Shown here: positions 51,220-60,365 of the stretch, in pieces | Position numbering within the stretch: position 1 is the first letter of the stretch | Layout: every line of letters starts with the position of its first letter | DNA from: Planomicrobium sp. CPCC 101079 | GTDB lineage: Bacteria > Bacillota > Bacilli > Bacillales_A > Planococcaceae | NCBI RefSeq assembly: GCF_007859275.1 | Contig: NZ_VOHC01000005.1 | Coordinates: 20,525 to 84,524 of the forward strand | Length of the DNA stretch: 64,000 bases | Direction: 5' to 3' | The notes under the pieces: model-generated | The model's input: only the letters and a program-made list of their open reading frames with translations | What the model was told of the DNA's origin: nothing | Database searches by the model: none | Program-made: the position numbers and the translations under genes

Positions 51220-51759
51220 TTAACGGGAGCCGGTTTTCCATTTCTTTAACAGCCAAATGGCCAAGGAAAGGACTAGGACCGCCGCAAGGATGCCGAACTG
51301 GTAATTGGCGGAGACGTTTTGCGTATAGCCGTAAGCAGCGGCGATTTCCAAAAAGACGGCTGGAACCTTGCCGATGGTGCTTGCAAGCGCAAAGCGCCAG
51401 GCGGATATAGCGGTCAACGAAGCGCCAGCGGTAACCAGCCCGGATGGCACGAACGGAATCAGCCGGAACCCGATGACCGACCAGAAGACGCGTCCGGTCG
51501 GCTGGCTTTGCAGCGTTTGAAAGAAACGATGAGATCGCCATGCCGGATTCAGTTTTGAAAAACCTAGGCGGTATAGGTGAAAACCAAGAATCGCACCGAA
51601 GATTTCTCCGGACAACGACAAAAACGTGCCGGCCAATAAGCCGAACGAATTGATGTTAAGCGTCGTCACGAAAAAGCTCGGGATGAATCCGAAAGCGCCA
51701 ATCGCCATATTCAGTAAGAGCAGCAGGAAAAACTCTGCAGCAAGCGGTAAACTCATCAT
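51220..51759 (-). CDS. VTT-domain (TVP38/DedA-like) membrane protein
   Basis: This 179-residue protein has about five hydrophobic helices and the VTT/SNARE-associated domain signature: GFIPSFFVTTLNI, GEIFGAILGFHLYRLG, and FRLIPFVPSGLVTAGASLT. Family members are linked to membrane lipid scrambling or transport and to membrane homeostasis. The start at 51759 (MMSLPLAAEFF) has AAAGGAA seven bases upstream on its strand. It converges with the kinase and follows the terminator of the Cys-rich gene. Confidence 0.82.
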   Translation of the reverse strand: MMSLPLAAEFFLLLLLNMAIGAFGFIPSFFVTTLNINSFGLLAGTFLSLSGEIFGAILGFHLYRLGFSKLNPAWRSHRFFQTLQSQPTGRVFWSVIGFRLIPFVPSGLVTAGASLTAISAWRFALASTIGKVPAVFLEIAAAYGYTQNVSANYQFGILAAVLVLSLAIWLLKKWKTGSR

Positions 51760-51773
51760 AGTTTGTTCCTTTC

Positions 51774-51821
51774 TAAAAAAAGATTGCGCAACAGCGGACG
51801 AGTTTCCGCTGTTGCGCAATC
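51774..51821 (-). terminator. Strong terminator of Cys-rich gene
   Basis: Seventeen-base perfect arms (GATTGCGCAACAGCGGA and its complement) flank a short loop. A T-run lies downstream on the minus strand. Confidence 0.92.
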
Positions 51822-51852
51822 CTGGCGATTCTCGACTGGCTTCCTTAGTCCA

Positions 51853-52179
51853 TTACATCATACTTCTGCACGCTTCTGCACATTTAAAGCAAGCATCCGC
51901 GCAAATTTGGCAATGTTCGTGGTCGTGCTTTCTGCATTCATTGCCGCAGGCGTCGCAAATCAAAGCACAGACAGTAGCGATTTCTGAGACAAACGGCGAT
52001 TTTCTCGAGACAGCTTGTGCCAAAAACGCACACGTGTCCGCGCATTCACGGTCCAAACGGATGCATTCCGCCATCATCTTGACATCGTCTTCAGCTAAAC
52101 AAGCGGTGAAGCAATTGTTGCAGGCCACCATACAATTTTGCAAGCTTTGAATAAATTCGAATTGCTGTTCAGGAACCAT
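51853..52179 (-). CDS. Four-helix-bundle copper-binding (Csp-like) cysteine-rich protein
   Basis: This 108-residue protein is rich in cysteines placed in helices (CMVACNNCFTAC, CIRLDRECADTC, CALICDACGNEC, CQICADACFKCAEAC). The pattern fits cytosolic copper storage proteins or the DUF326 family, which store Cu(I) by thiolates. No signal peptide is seen. The ATG at 52179 (MVPEQQFEF) is eight bases after GGAGG; an upstream ATG lies on the ribosome site itself. It is transcribed alone. Confidence 0.88.
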   Translation of the reverse strand: MVPEQQFEFIQSLQNCMVACNNCFTACLAEDDVKMMAECIRLDRECADTCAFLAQAVSRKSPFVSEIATVCALICDACGNECRKHDHEHCQICADACFKCAEACRSMM

Positions 52180-52328
52180 TCCAAAAACCTCCATTTCAAA
52201 TTTTTCAGTACATACTTTAACTTCCCGCTCCTTTTTGTTCTAAACAGCAAGCACTTTGCAGGAAAAATATTATTTAGAGCGAGAACCGGTTATGCTAGGA
52301 TAGCTATAAAAGATTAGGAGGGATTTTG

Positions 52329-52880
52329 GTGTTCATACATAAGATTGATGAAGATTTATCCCTGCGGCTGGTTGAAATGCGGGACGCCAAACGGATTTTC
52401 GAGTTGACCGACCAATCGCGGGACTACCTGAAAGAATGGCTTCCTTGGCTGGATTACACGCAAAAACCTGAAGATACCGAAGACTTTATCAAAATGGGCC
52501 GGACGAATTTCGTCGAAAGCAGAAGCATGAACACGGTCATCCTTTATAAAGGTGAAATTGCAGGTCTCGCAGGCTTCAACGAAATCAACCAGTCGAACAA
52601 GACCGCCAAGATCGGCTATTGGCTCGGACAGGATTTTCAAGGCAAGGGCATCATGACACGTGTAGCAAAAGCGTTGACCGACTATGCCATCAATATCCTG
52701 GAAATGAACAAAGTCGAAATCCGGGTCGCTGCAGAAAACAAAAAAAGCCGTGCCATTCCTGAGCGCCTGGGATTCGCGGAAGAAGGCACCATCCGGCAAG
52801 CCGAGTGGCTTTATGACCATTACGTCGACCACGTGGTGTACGGAGTGCTTGCAGAAGAATGGAATAAAGGTAAAAAGTAA
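52329..52880 (+). CDS. GNAT acetyltransferase (RimJ/RimL-like)
   Basis: This 183-residue N-acetyltransferase resembles Bacillus YdaF-type proteins. Acetyl-CoA-binding motif A is GYWLGQDFQGKGIMTRVAKA with the Q/RxxGxG/A loop, followed by VEIRVAAENKKSRAIPERLG. The start is GTG at 52329, six bases after AGGAGG. Substrate (protein N-terminus or small amine) is unknown. Confidence 0.87.
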   Translation: MFIHKIDEDLSLRLVEMRDAKRIFELTDQSRDYLKEWLPWLDYTQKPEDTEDFIKMGRTNFVESRSMNTVILYKGEIAGLAGFNEINQSNKTAKIGYWLGQDFQGKGIMTRVAKALTDYAINILEMNKVEIRVAAENKKSRAIPERLGFAEEGTIRQAEWLYDHYVDHVVYGVLAEEWNKGKK

Positions 52881-52908
52881 AAGCAGCGGACTTCCGCTGC
52901 TTTTTTTA
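52880..52908 (+). terminator. Terminator after GNAT gene
   Basis: AAGCAGCGGA pairs with TCCGCTGCTT, with T-run. Confidence 0.88.
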
Positions 52909-53003
52909 GATTGACGAGAAAGCTGGCTAGCGGAATAGCCGTCCAACAATTACTGGAGTTTCTCAACAAACTAGAAAACCAATCGACCTCCGCTGGTTTT
53001 TGT

Positions 53004-53546
53004 TTACATATATTTTTCCTCAAGCTCCTTCAGCAATCCGTTCGGGAAGTTTCCTTCATTAAGCTGGGTCAATGCCGAGTGGAACGCTTTTAGGCTGTGG
53101 GCGACCTGGTTGCCGGACAGAATGCCCAAACGGACAGCCTCTTCAAATTCGTCGATGTCGAGAACCTGGTAGCTGCCATCGGGCCTGACAGAAATATCGA
53201 TAAACAAATCGTAGACACAAAACACATCCGGTTTTAGTTCCCTGATATCGACGACATCGATAAGCCACCACGGATGTTTGGACTTGAAATTCAGCGAGAA
53301 CTGCAGGCCTTCCTTGATCAAGTAGATGATGAGGAATTTCCTATTGCTTTCAAGAGGAGGCAGTTCGACCAGTGTGGAAGCATTGTACCTGATAAAACGA
53401 TTCGGTTTTTTTGTATTCCGCGCATAGCGCTCTTTTTCATCACGGTAGCGTTCGATGACGCTCTCCCGATTTTTCCGGATGTCCCGCGCATACTCCAGTC
53501 CGCCATGTTCTCTTCCTATGTGGTTCCAAAAAATCAGCAAGTCCAT
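53004..53546 (-). CDS. DUF402-domain protein
   Basis: This 180-residue protein has an N-terminal helical segment (ENESVIERYRDEKERYARN-like basic stretch, MDLLIFWNHIGREHGG start) and a DUF402 core: WWLIDVVDIREL, VYDLFIDISVRPDGSYQVLDIDEFEEA. Some DUF402 proteins are nucleoside di/triphosphatases. It ends leftward two bases before the PAP2 gene starts on the same strand, so they form a unit with the PAP2 gene first. Confidence 0.8.
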   Translation of the reverse strand: MDLLIFWNHIGREHGGLEYARDIRKNRESVIERYRDEKERYARNTKKPNRFIRYNASTLVELPPLESNRKFLIIYLIKEGLQFSLNFKSKHPWWLIDVVDIRELKPDVFCVYDLFIDISVRPDGSYQVLDIDEFEEAVRLGILSGNQVAHSLKAFHSALTQLNEGNFPNGLLKELEEKYM

Positions 53547-53548
53547 CG

Positions 53549-54100
53549 CTACCTCCCAGCCCTTTCAGTGTGCTGGGCAAAGCTCATTCTTGCCATTGCC
53601 GTGTGGACGAGAATCGCTGAAACGATGGCGGTCAAAGCCCCGGCAATGACGTCAGCAGGGTAATGGACACCCACCCAGATGCGGGAGACGCCGACTAAGA
53701 CGCCGAGCAGCATCCATAGCCACCCGAAGCGCTTTGAAAACAAAGCGAACGTCGTGCACAGCGAGAAGAACAAAATGGTGTGGTCACTTGGAAACGAATT
53801 TCCAACTGTTTTTTCAACCAGCTGGTTGACGTTCGGCAGTTCGGCAAACGGCTGAAGGTTGGAATGCAGCTTAGCAACACCAATCCGCAAAATTAGAGCA
53901 GCAATCACCGTTAAAAGCGCCGCTAAAACAAGCCGGCGGTTGCGGAATTTCGGCACAAATAAAAACAGCCCAATCGGCACAATCATTAAGTAAAGAAAAA
54001 ATTCCGCAATAAAAACGAACGCCGGATTGAGTGCAGGAAAAGCTTTTCCGAGGTCGTTGACCACCCGGAAAGCGTGGATATTAAGTTCTGAAAATAACAT
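53549..54100 (-). CDS. bcrC: PAP2-family undecaprenyl-diphosphatase (BcrC-like)
   Basis: This 183-residue membrane phosphatase has about five helices and the PAP2 motifs: KTVGNSFPSDHTILFFS (motif 2, SxxSDH-type with Ser/His) and SRIWVGVHYPADV (motif 3). BcrC-type enzymes dephosphorylate undecaprenyl diphosphate, recycling the cell wall lipid carrier and giving bacitracin resistance. A ribosome site (AAGGCGGTAG) lies before the ATG at 54100. It is followed two bases later by the DUF402 gene. Confidence 0.85.
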   Translation of the reverse strand: MLFSELNIHAFRVVNDLGKAFPALNPAFVFIAEFFLYLMIVPIGLFLFVPKFRNRRLVLAALLTVIAALILRIGVAKLHSNLQPFAELPNVNQLVEKTVGNSFPSDHTILFFSLCTTFALFSKRFGWLWMLLGVLVGVSRIWVGVHYPADVIAGALTAIVSAILVHTAMARMSFAQHTERAGR

Positions 54101-54213
54101 AAAGAAACTACCGCCTTTTTAGAGTTATGTCTGGAAAATCATACAAAATAAGAGGATAATCTATTAATAGACAGAATCATCCGAAATTTAGTCAGGTTAG
54201 AGGGGGAGCTTTC

Positions 54214-54978
54214 TTGTTAGGGTATTACAGCAGTTTGTCATCGGAAGTTTACGATCGCGATAAACCGGTCGGCAGTTCATTTGGAGATATAGAATATTAT
54301 ACGGAACGTTTAGCGGCTTGCACAGGGCGTATTTTAGAGCCGGCCGTTGGGACAGGACGGCTGCTTGTGCCGCTATTGGAAAAAGGGTTCCAAGTGGACG
54401 GCTTTGATGTATCTTCGGACATGCTGGCAATTTGCCGGGAAAATTGCCAGAAAAGAGGGCTTGCGCCGCAGTTGTTCGAAGCGGAGATGGAATCTTTCTC
54501 GCTCGATGAAGAATACGGGGCCATCGTGATTCCAACAGGCACATTTTTGTTGTTGCATGAGCGCGAAAAGTCGTTCCAAGCGCTGCAAAATTTCCGCCGC
54601 CATTTAGCGGACGGGGGCAAGCTGATCGTCGATGTATTTTTGCCGGGCGAACTCGAACTTGGGAGGCCGTCCATCCGGAAATGGGATTTGGAAAATGGCG
54701 ATGTCATCACGTTGGAATCTCAAATCGTCGAAGTGGACCCCGTCAAGCAATACCGCATTTCCCAGGCTCGCTATGAAAAATGGCGGAACGGCAAGTTGAT
54801 TCAGACGGAACTCGAACGTTATCCGCTGCGCTGGTACGGCGTGGAAGAATTTCGGATGATTCTTGAGCATATTGGATTCAGGGATATCATTATCTCGGCA
54901 GATTACAAGTTCGGGGAATACCCGACCCGTGCCGGACAAACAATCACGTTTGAAGCGGCGGCAAGTAAAAAAGGATAA
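54214..54978 (+). CDS. Class I SAM-dependent methyltransferase
   Basis: This 254-residue methyltransferase has the SAM-binding Rossmann motif EPAVGTGRLLVPLLEKG, with acidic residue after the second strand (VDGFDVSSDMLAIC). TFLLLHEREKSFQAL and ADGGKLIVDVFLPGE are further Rossmann parts. The start is TTG at 54214, six bases after AGGGGGAG. Substrate unknown. It is near the GH3 gene but separated by 71 bp. Confidence 0.84.
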   Translation: MLGYYSSLSSEVYDRDKPVGSSFGDIEYYTERLAACTGRILEPAVGTGRLLVPLLEKGFQVDGFDVSSDMLAICRENCQKRGLAPQLFEAEMESFSLDEEYGAIVIPTGTFLLLHEREKSFQALQNFRRHLADGGKLIVDVFLPGELELGRPSIRKWDLENGDVITLESQIVEVDPVKQYRISQARYEKWRNGKLIQTELERYPLRWYGVEEFRMILEHIGFRDIIISADYKFGEYPTRAGQTITFEAAASKKG

Positions 54979-55049
54979 GAAGCGCTGACAGCCAATCGAT
55001 ATACAATACCATTCTCGAAGCATATTCATGTAGCAGGGGGTTGTTCAGT

Positions 55050-57362
55050 ATGGAGAGGGATATTCAAGCTTTGATATCAAAAATGTCTTTGAGAGAAAAA
55101 GTGAGCATGTGTACTGGTGCAGATTTTTGGTGTCTTAGAGGAATCGAGCGTTTAGGGATCCCGACCGTCCGTACGGGCGATGGTCCGCATGGTTTGCGCA
55201 TACAGAAAGGCGACGACGGCCATATGGGGCTGGGGCCAAGCGCACCGGCCACTTGTTTTCCTGCTGGAGTGACACTTGCGAGTTCTTGGGACAAGCAATT
55301 GATGCGGGAGGTAGGGGCGGCTCTTGGGAAGGAAGCGCAAGCGCAAGGAGTTGGAGTGCTTCTTGGACCCGGCGTTAATATTAAACGTTCCCCGCTTTGC
55401 GGCCGAAATTTCGAGTATTATTCGGAAGACCCGCTTCTTTCATCAGAATTGGCTACCACGTATATCCAAGGCGTTCAAAGCGAAGGGGTCGGAACGTCGC
55501 TGAAGCATTATATAGCGAACAACCAGGAGCATCGGAGAATGACAACAAACGCCATCATAGATGAACGGGCGCTGCGGGAAATTTACTTGGCAAGCTTCGA
55601 AAAAGCCGTAAAGAATGGAAAACCATGGACCGTTATGGCTTCTTATAATCGGGTGAATTATGAATTTGTGTCAGAAAGCCCTTTTTTCCTGCAAGAGGTG
55701 CTGCGAAAAGAATGGGGATTTGATGGCATCGTCATTTCAGACTGGGGAGCAATCGATGAACGCCACGAAGCCTTAGCCGCGGGGCTCGATCTGGAGATGC
55801 CATGCAGCTTGGGTTTTGGGGAGAAGAAGATTCTGGATGCCATTGAACACGAACGGCTTTCCAGCACCCAGCTTGATACCGCTGTCGAAAGGCTGCTCAA
55901 GTTAATCTTCCGCGCTGATGGCCATAAGAAAGAAGATGCGAAGTTCAATCAGCGCCTGCATCATGAGCTTGCCAGAAAAGCGGCCACTGAGGGCATGGTG
56001 TTATTGAAAAATGAAGACGATATCCTGCCGCTTTCCAAAGAGAAAAAGATCGCGTTAATTGGGGCCTTCGCGAAAAATCCAAGATACCAAGGCGGGGGAA
56101 GCTCACACGTTAATCCGCTGCAGCTCGATAATCTTTACGACGAGATGGCGTGTGAACTAGGCGGGGAAGACCAGTTTTTCTATGCGGAAGGCTATGACCT
56201 GAATCTGGAGTTGCCTCATACGCGGCTGATGGAAGAGGCGGTTGAAACTGCAAAAAAAGCGGATTGTGCGGTTTTGATGGTCGGCTTGCCGGCCCATTTT
56301 GAATCCGAAGGCTATGACCGGACCCATTTGCGGATTCCGGATGACCATCGCGTGTTAATCGAAGAAATTGCAAAAGTGCAGCCGAATTTAGTCGTCGTGC
56401 TGAGCAACGGAGCGCCTGTTGAAATGCCGTGGCTGGATAATGCCAAAGGCTTATTGGAAGGCTATTTAGGCGGCCAGGCGGCGGGAAGCGCATTAAAAGA
56501 CGTATTATTCGGCCACGCCAATCCAAGCGGCAAATTGGCAGAGACTTTCCCGATAAAATTAAGCGATAACCCATCCTATCTTTATTTTCCAGGGGATGGC
56601 AACATGGTCGAGTACAAAGAAGGGATCTTCGTCGGCTACCGCTATTACGATACAAAAGAGCGGCCGCCGCTGTTTCCGTTCGGCTACGGATTGAGCTATA
56701 CGGAATTTGAATACAGCAATCTAACCGTCAGTGAAGAAGCGATAAAAGACACTGAAAACGTGACCGTCCACGTGACCGTAAAAAACACCGGAGACAGAGC
56801 CGGCAAAGAAATTGTGCAATTATACGTAAGTGATTTGGCAAGTTCCATTCGCCGGCCGCTCAAGGAATTAAAAGGTTTTGAAAAAGTGGAGCTCCAGCCA
56901 GGTGAAGAACAAGTGGTCGAGTTCACTTTGGATAAACGGGCTTTCGCTTACTACAACACCGAGATTAAGGATTGGCACGTGGAGACGGGCGATTATGAAA
57001 TTTTGATCGGAAAATCTTCGCAAGAAATCGAGCTAAAACATAAAATATTCGTTGAAAGCACGGTGCGGATCAACCAAAAAATCAACCGGAATACAACAAT
57101 CGGTGAACTCATGTCGGATCCGCTTTTGGCCGAACCGGCAACTGCGCTGATCAAAGAAATGAACAGCACACCGACTTTCCTCGACTCAGTGGATGAAAGC
57201 AAGGAAATGGCGGAAATGATGGAAGCCTTGGCCGAGAATATGCCGCTGCGTGCGCTCGTTTACTTCACCAAAGGAAGCATTACCGAAGAAGAGCTGAAAT
57301 ATATTATCGATGAGTTGAATCGAATGCAAACCTACGGCGGGTCTACCGTTGAAAAGAGATAG
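55050..57362 (+). CDS. Beta-glucosidase/exoglycosidase, GH3
   Basis: This 770-residue GH3 enzyme has no signal peptide. The TIM barrel begins MERDIQALISKMSLREKV. The KHYIANNQEHRR stretch and nucleophile Asp231 in GIVISDWGAIDERHE are typical of beta-glucosidase/xylosidase GH3. The alpha/beta sandwich (GGGSSHVNP) carries the acid/base, and a fibronectin-III-like domain (VHVTVKNTGDRAGKEIVQLYVSD) follows. About 100 further residues end the protein. The start at 55050 is nine bases after GCAGGGGG. No transporter is adjacent. Substrate could be beta-glucosides or xylosides. Confidence 0.9.
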   Translation: MERDIQALISKMSLREKVSMCTGADFWCLRGIERLGIPTVRTGDGPHGLRIQKGDDGHMGLGPSAPATCFPAGVTLASSWDKQLMREVGAALGKEAQAQGVGVLLGPGVNIKRSPLCGRNFEYYSEDPLLSSELATTYIQGVQSEGVGTSLKHYIANNQEHRRMTTNAIIDERALREIYLASFEKAVKNGKPWTVMASYNRVNYEFVSESPFFLQEVLRKEWGFDGIVISDWGAIDERHEALAAGLDLEMPCSLGFGEKKILDAIEHERLSSTQLDTAVERLLKLIFRADGHKKEDAKFNQRLHHELARKAATEGMVLLKNEDDILPLSKEKKIALIGAFAKNPRYQGGGSSHVNPLQLDNLYDEMACELGGEDQFFYAEGYDLNLELPHTRLMEEAVETAKKADCAVLMVGLPAHFESEGYDRTHLRIPDDHRVLIEEIAKVQPNLVVVLSNGAPVEMPWLDNAKGLLEGYLGGQAAGSALKDVLFGHANPSGKLAETFPIKLSDNPSYLYFPGDGNMVEYKEGIFVGYRYYDTKERPPLFPFGYGLSYTEFEYSNLTVSEEAIKDTENVTVHVTVKNTGDRAGKEIVQLYVSDLASSIRRPLKELKGFEKVELQPGEEQVVEFTLDKRAFAYYNTEIKDWHVETGDYEILIGKSSQEIELKHKIFVESTVRINQKINRNTTIGELMSDPLLAEPATALIKEMNSTPTFLDSVDESKEMAEMMEALAENMPLRALVYFTKGSITEEELKYIIDELNRMQTYGGSTVEKR

Positions 57363-57383
57363 AGGCTAATGGGGGCTGGGAAT

Positions 57384-57788
57384 ATGTGGCCAACGAACAT
57401 GAAAATTGCAGAGGTCCGGGTGGCACGGCCGACCAACAAGTTAAAGGAAATTGAATATTTTTACTGTGAAGGAATCGGTTTGAGAAAAATCGGTTCTTTT
57501 TCTGGGCATTCAGGATATGATGGCTTGATGGTCGGACTGCCGGATGCTTCATACCATTTGGAATTCACGCAGCATGAAGACGGCAGTCCTTGCCCTGCAC
57601 TGACAAAAGATAACCTGCTGGTCTTTTATTTGCCGGACAAGACAGATGTGGAAGTGATAGCAGGACGATTGAACGCCATGGGGTACGGGCCGGTCCCGCC
57701 GGAAAATCCATATTGGGAAAAATCGGGAATCACGATTGAGGATCCGGACGGCTGGCGAATTGTGCTGATGAATACAGAAGGAATTTGA
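57384..57788 (+). CDS. VOC-family protein (glyoxalase fold, YycE-like)
   Basis: This 134-residue VOC protein has paired beta-alpha-beta-beta-beta units: KIAEVRVARPTNKLKEI, GYDGLMVGLPD, and ITIEDPDGWRIVLMN. It resembles Bacillus YycE. The start at 57384 (MWPTNMKI) has GGGGCTGGG a few bases upstream; the in-frame ATG at 57369 is also possible. It begins 22 bp after the GH3 gene and 17 bp before a GNAT gene, so the three may be one operon. Confidence 0.8.
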   Translation: MWPTNMKIAEVRVARPTNKLKEIEYFYCEGIGLRKIGSFSGHSGYDGLMVGLPDASYHLEFTQHEDGSPCPALTKDNLLVFYLPDKTDVEVIAGRLNAMGYGPVPPENPYWEKSGITIEDPDGWRIVLMNTEGI

Positions 57789-57804
57789 AAGGAGTGAATG
57801 GAGC

Positions 57805-58245
57805 ATGCAAGCAGGAAGAGCATCATTGGAAAATTTAGAAGGGGTGGCCCGACTGTTCGATGGGTATCGGGTGTTTTACAAGCAGGAACCGGATTTGGAT
57901 GCAGCCCGGAATTACATAGAGCAGCGCTTGGAAAACGAAGACTCGGTGATTTTTGTGGTGACAGATGGCGAGGATTATTTAGGCTTCACGCAGCTCTACC
58001 CGATGTTTTCATCGGTTTCAATGAAGCGTTTGTGGATTTTGAACGATTTATACGTTGCAGCGGAAGCAAGAAAACGCGGTGTCGGCGAAATGCTCATGGA
58101 AAAAGCGAAAGAGTTCGCACTTGAAACCGGCGCGAAAAGCTTGAATTTGAGTACAGCGTTCGACAACCATTCGGCGCAGCGGCTGTATGAGAAACTGGGG
58201 TATAGACGGGATGATGAATTTTATTCGTATGAATTGCTTTTATAA
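57805..58245 (+). CDS. GNAT acetyltransferase
   Basis: This 146-residue protein has ILNDLYVAAEARKRGVGEMLM as the acetyl-CoA-binding motif (RKRGVG) and a typical C-terminal SAQRLYEKLGYRRDDEF. AAAGGAGTGAATGGAG precedes the ATG. It follows the VOC gene by 16 bp and ends at a very strong terminator. Substrate unknown. Confidence 0.87.
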   Translation: MQAGRASLENLEGVARLFDGYRVFYKQEPDLDAARNYIEQRLENEDSVIFVVTDGEDYLGFTQLYPMFSSVSMKRLWILNDLYVAAEARKRGVGEMLMEKAKEFALETGAKSLNLSTAFDNHSAQRLYEKLGYRRDDEFYSYELLL

Positions 58246-58289
58246 ATCAAGAAAGCTTGAGGCAGTTGCCTCAAGCTTTCTTGATTTTT
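58246..58289 (+). terminator. Strong terminator after GNAT gene
   Basis: ATCAAGAAAGCTTGAGGCA pairs with its perfect complement across a two-base loop, followed by TTTTT. Confidence 0.92.
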
Positions 58290-58553
58290 GGAAGACACGA
58301 CTAAAAAGCGGACGTCGCTTTCGGTATGGTTTGCCCAATAATGCCTTTTGCTGGCGTCGAACAATACAGATTCTTGCACGGCAAGCTGAGAGCGTTCCCC
58401 CGGGTAGTTGAGTTAAGAACCTTAAACGGCCAAAAATTTTGTCCTTTTTGGTTATTATAGAAATATGAACAATATTATTTAACCTAACTTTTTAATGTGA
58501 CACTATTTTTCAACGTTATTCTTTAACAGAGCTTTTTATTTAGGAGGAATTGG
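58290..58553 (+). other. Non-coding gap without recognisable gene
   Basis: Between the terminator and the cyclodeaminase-like gene is AT-rich sequence with a CCAAAAA/TTTTTGG hairpin near 58426-58450 and short GC-rich stems near 58310. No protein, tRNA or clear promoter was seen. Confidence 0.4.
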
Positions 58554-59537
58554 ATGTTAATGATCAATGAAAAACAGATTCAGCAATTGTACAAGATGAG
58601 TGACGCCATGGAGGATATCAGGACCATTTTGAAAGCGAAAGAACAAGAGAAAATCGCCAATCCGCATCGCACAGTCATCGAATTTCCCGAGCGGGAAGCG
58701 TCGGCGCTTTACATGCCAAGCGCCGATTTAGCCGGTGATGTGGCGGGCGTCAAAGTGGTGACGATTTTTCCGGAAAATCCGGCACAAGGAAAACCGACGA
58801 CGCAAGGAATGATTTTGCTGACGGACGCTGCTAACGGCGAACATGTTGCCATGATGGCCGCTTCCTATTTGACGAGGCTCCGGACCGGTGCGCTCAGCGG
58901 CATCGCGACCGATTTGCTGGCGAAAAAAGAAAGCCGGGTCTTAGTTGTTATTGGGACAGGGGCGATGGCATTTGAACAAGTGCTCGGTGTGCTCGCCGTC
59001 CGGCCGATCGAAAAAATCATTCTCGTGAACCGAACGCCAGCGAAAGCGCAGGCTTTTGGCGAGAAACTGAACGATTTTGGCGTGAAAATTTCATGGGAAG
59101 TGGAAAACAATGTTGCAAAAGCTGTGAAAAAGGCGGATATTATTTGTTGTGCGACTCGTTCGAATGAGCCAGTTTTCGATGGGGCCGATTTGCAGCCTGG
59201 AACTCACATCAACGGAGTCGGTTCCTATTTGCCGCGCATGCGCGAAGTGGACGAGGCGACGGTGGCGCGTGCCGACAAAATTGTCGTCGACGACTTGGCC
59301 GGGGTTAAAGGCGAAGCCGGCGAATTGATCCATAGCGCCAAAAACGGAACTTGGTCATTTGAACAAGTTTACGGGACGTTGAGCGAACTCACAGTGGCAA
59401 ATCGCCATGCAAGGCAATCAGATGAAGAGGTCACATTCTTCAAATCGGTTGGCACTGCTTATTTCGATTTGGCCGTGGCCAAAGGCGTGTACGCCAAAGC
59501 GCTACTGATTGGCGCAGGAGTGAACGTGGAGATGTAA
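58554..59537 (+). CDS. Ornithine cyclodeaminase/mu-crystallin family protein
   Basis: This 327-residue NAD(P)-binding protein has the family's Rossmann motif VVIGTGAMAFEQVLGV and INGVGSYLPRMREVD. The N-terminal dimerisation part has MMAASYLTRLRTGALSGIAT. Members are ornithine cyclodeaminases, imine reductases or alanine dehydrogenases. TTTAGGAGG lies six bases before the ATG at 58554. It appears monocistronic. The specific substrate cannot be determined. Confidence 0.87.
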   Translation: MLMINEKQIQQLYKMSDAMEDIRTILKAKEQEKIANPHRTVIEFPEREASALYMPSADLAGDVAGVKVVTIFPENPAQGKPTTQGMILLTDAANGEHVAMMAASYLTRLRTGALSGIATDLLAKKESRVLVVIGTGAMAFEQVLGVLAVRPIEKIILVNRTPAKAQAFGEKLNDFGVKISWEVENNVAKAVKKADIICCATRSNEPVFDGADLQPGTHINGVGSYLPRMREVDEATVARADKIVVDDLAGVKGEAGELIHSAKNGTWSFEQVYGTLSELTVANRHARQSDEEVTFFKSVGTAYFDLAVAKGVYAKALLIGAGVNVEM

Positions 59538-59615
59538 GGAAAGCAGACCGCAAGCGCTGTTGCTTATGGTTTTTCTAAGAGAAATTTGAGGCGGGCGGTT
59601 GCCGATAGTTTCTTC

Positions 59616-59720
59616 ATGAAGTTTTTTGTTTTTACAGAAAGTGTTGCGGTTTTACATGAACTTTTGAAGGGGTTACATGATGAATCGAACTTTTTACATA
59701 AACTTCTCGCATTTCTAAAC
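59616..59720 (-). repeat. 21-bp TACATGAA array (array C)
   Basis: In reverse orientation to array B, cores CATGAAC, CATGATG and CATAAAC are 21 bp apart (TACATGAA start near 59656, 59677, 59698). Two weaker units lie upstream, near 59617 and 59637, about 20 bp apart. The gap has no credible gene. Confidence 0.68.
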
Positions 59721-59753
59721 GGCTCTCCACAAACGGCAACAAAGCACAGAGCT

Positions 59754-59779
59754 GCTCACCTGGGTGAACAGTTTTCTAT
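59754..59779 (+). other. Short hairpin after array C
   Basis: CTCACCTGGGTGAAC can form a stem and is followed by AGTTTTCT. A related hairpin (GTTCGCCTTGGCGAAC) lies after array D. Confidence 0.4.
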
Positions 59780-59805
59780 ACACCATTATTTCTAGGGGGA
59801 GCAAC

Positions 59806-60297
59806 ATGATTAGAACGGAACGGTTGAATTTATTGCCATTTACAATCAAACAAGTACAGGCTGTTCTAAACGGAAGAAACGAATTAGAGGATTTGATCGG
59901 CAGCCGGGTGCCTGAAGAATGGCCAAGCCCGGCTTTCGCAAAAATGCTGGAGTCCAAAAAAGAGACATTAACACATACACCGGAAGCGAGCCAGTGGAGC
60001 CGCATCGTGGTCGACTGGGAGGAAAGGCAGCTAGTTGGCGAAATCGGCTGCAAAGGCGGTCCGGATGAAAACGGTGTGGTTGAAATCGGCTACGGCATTG
60101 CGGAAAGTTTCCGCAACAAAGGCTATGCATCGGAAATGGTGAAAGGGCTGGTCGAATGGCTGAAGCAAAAAGAAATGGTCACGAAAATCGTCGCCAATTG
60201 CCTCGAAACTAATCAACCCTCAATCAAAGTGCTGGAGAAGTCCGGTTTCAAGCGGACACATGTGGCCGATGGATTGATTCACTGGGAAATCGTATAA
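59806..60297 (+). CDS. GNAT acetyltransferase
   Basis: This 163-residue N-acetyltransferase begins MIRTERLNLLPFTIKQVQAV, as in RimJ-like proteins. The acetyl-CoA motif is IGYGIAESFRNKGYASEM (RNKGYA), followed by KIVANCLETNQPSIKVLEKSG. TAGGGGGAGC lies just before the ATG at 59806; the in-frame extension upstream overlaps array C's trailing hairpin. It ends at a hairpin terminator. Confidence 0.88.
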   Translation: MIRTERLNLLPFTIKQVQAVLNGRNELEDLIGSRVPEEWPSPAFAKMLESKKETLTHTPEASQWSRIVVDWEERQLVGEIGCKGGPDENGVVEIGYGIAESFRNKGYASEMVKGLVEWLKQKEMVTKIVANCLETNQPSIKVLEKSGFKRTHVADGLIHWEIV

Positions 60298-60307
60298 GAT
60301 AGATTGG

Positions 60308-60339
60308 AGCTGTTCCGCTGAGGCGGAGCGGCTTTTTTG
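60308..60339 (+). terminator. Terminator after GNAT gene
   Basis: GCTGTTCCGC pairs with GCGGAGCGGC, followed by TTTTTT. Confidence 0.75.
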
Positions 60340-60365
60340 TGTGGAAGTGGGCTGGAAATATTTTC

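Noticed and set aside
54976..54990. cre site upstream of the GH3 gene
   Set aside because: AAGAAGCGCTGACA misses both of the first conserved bases, so the match is too weak.
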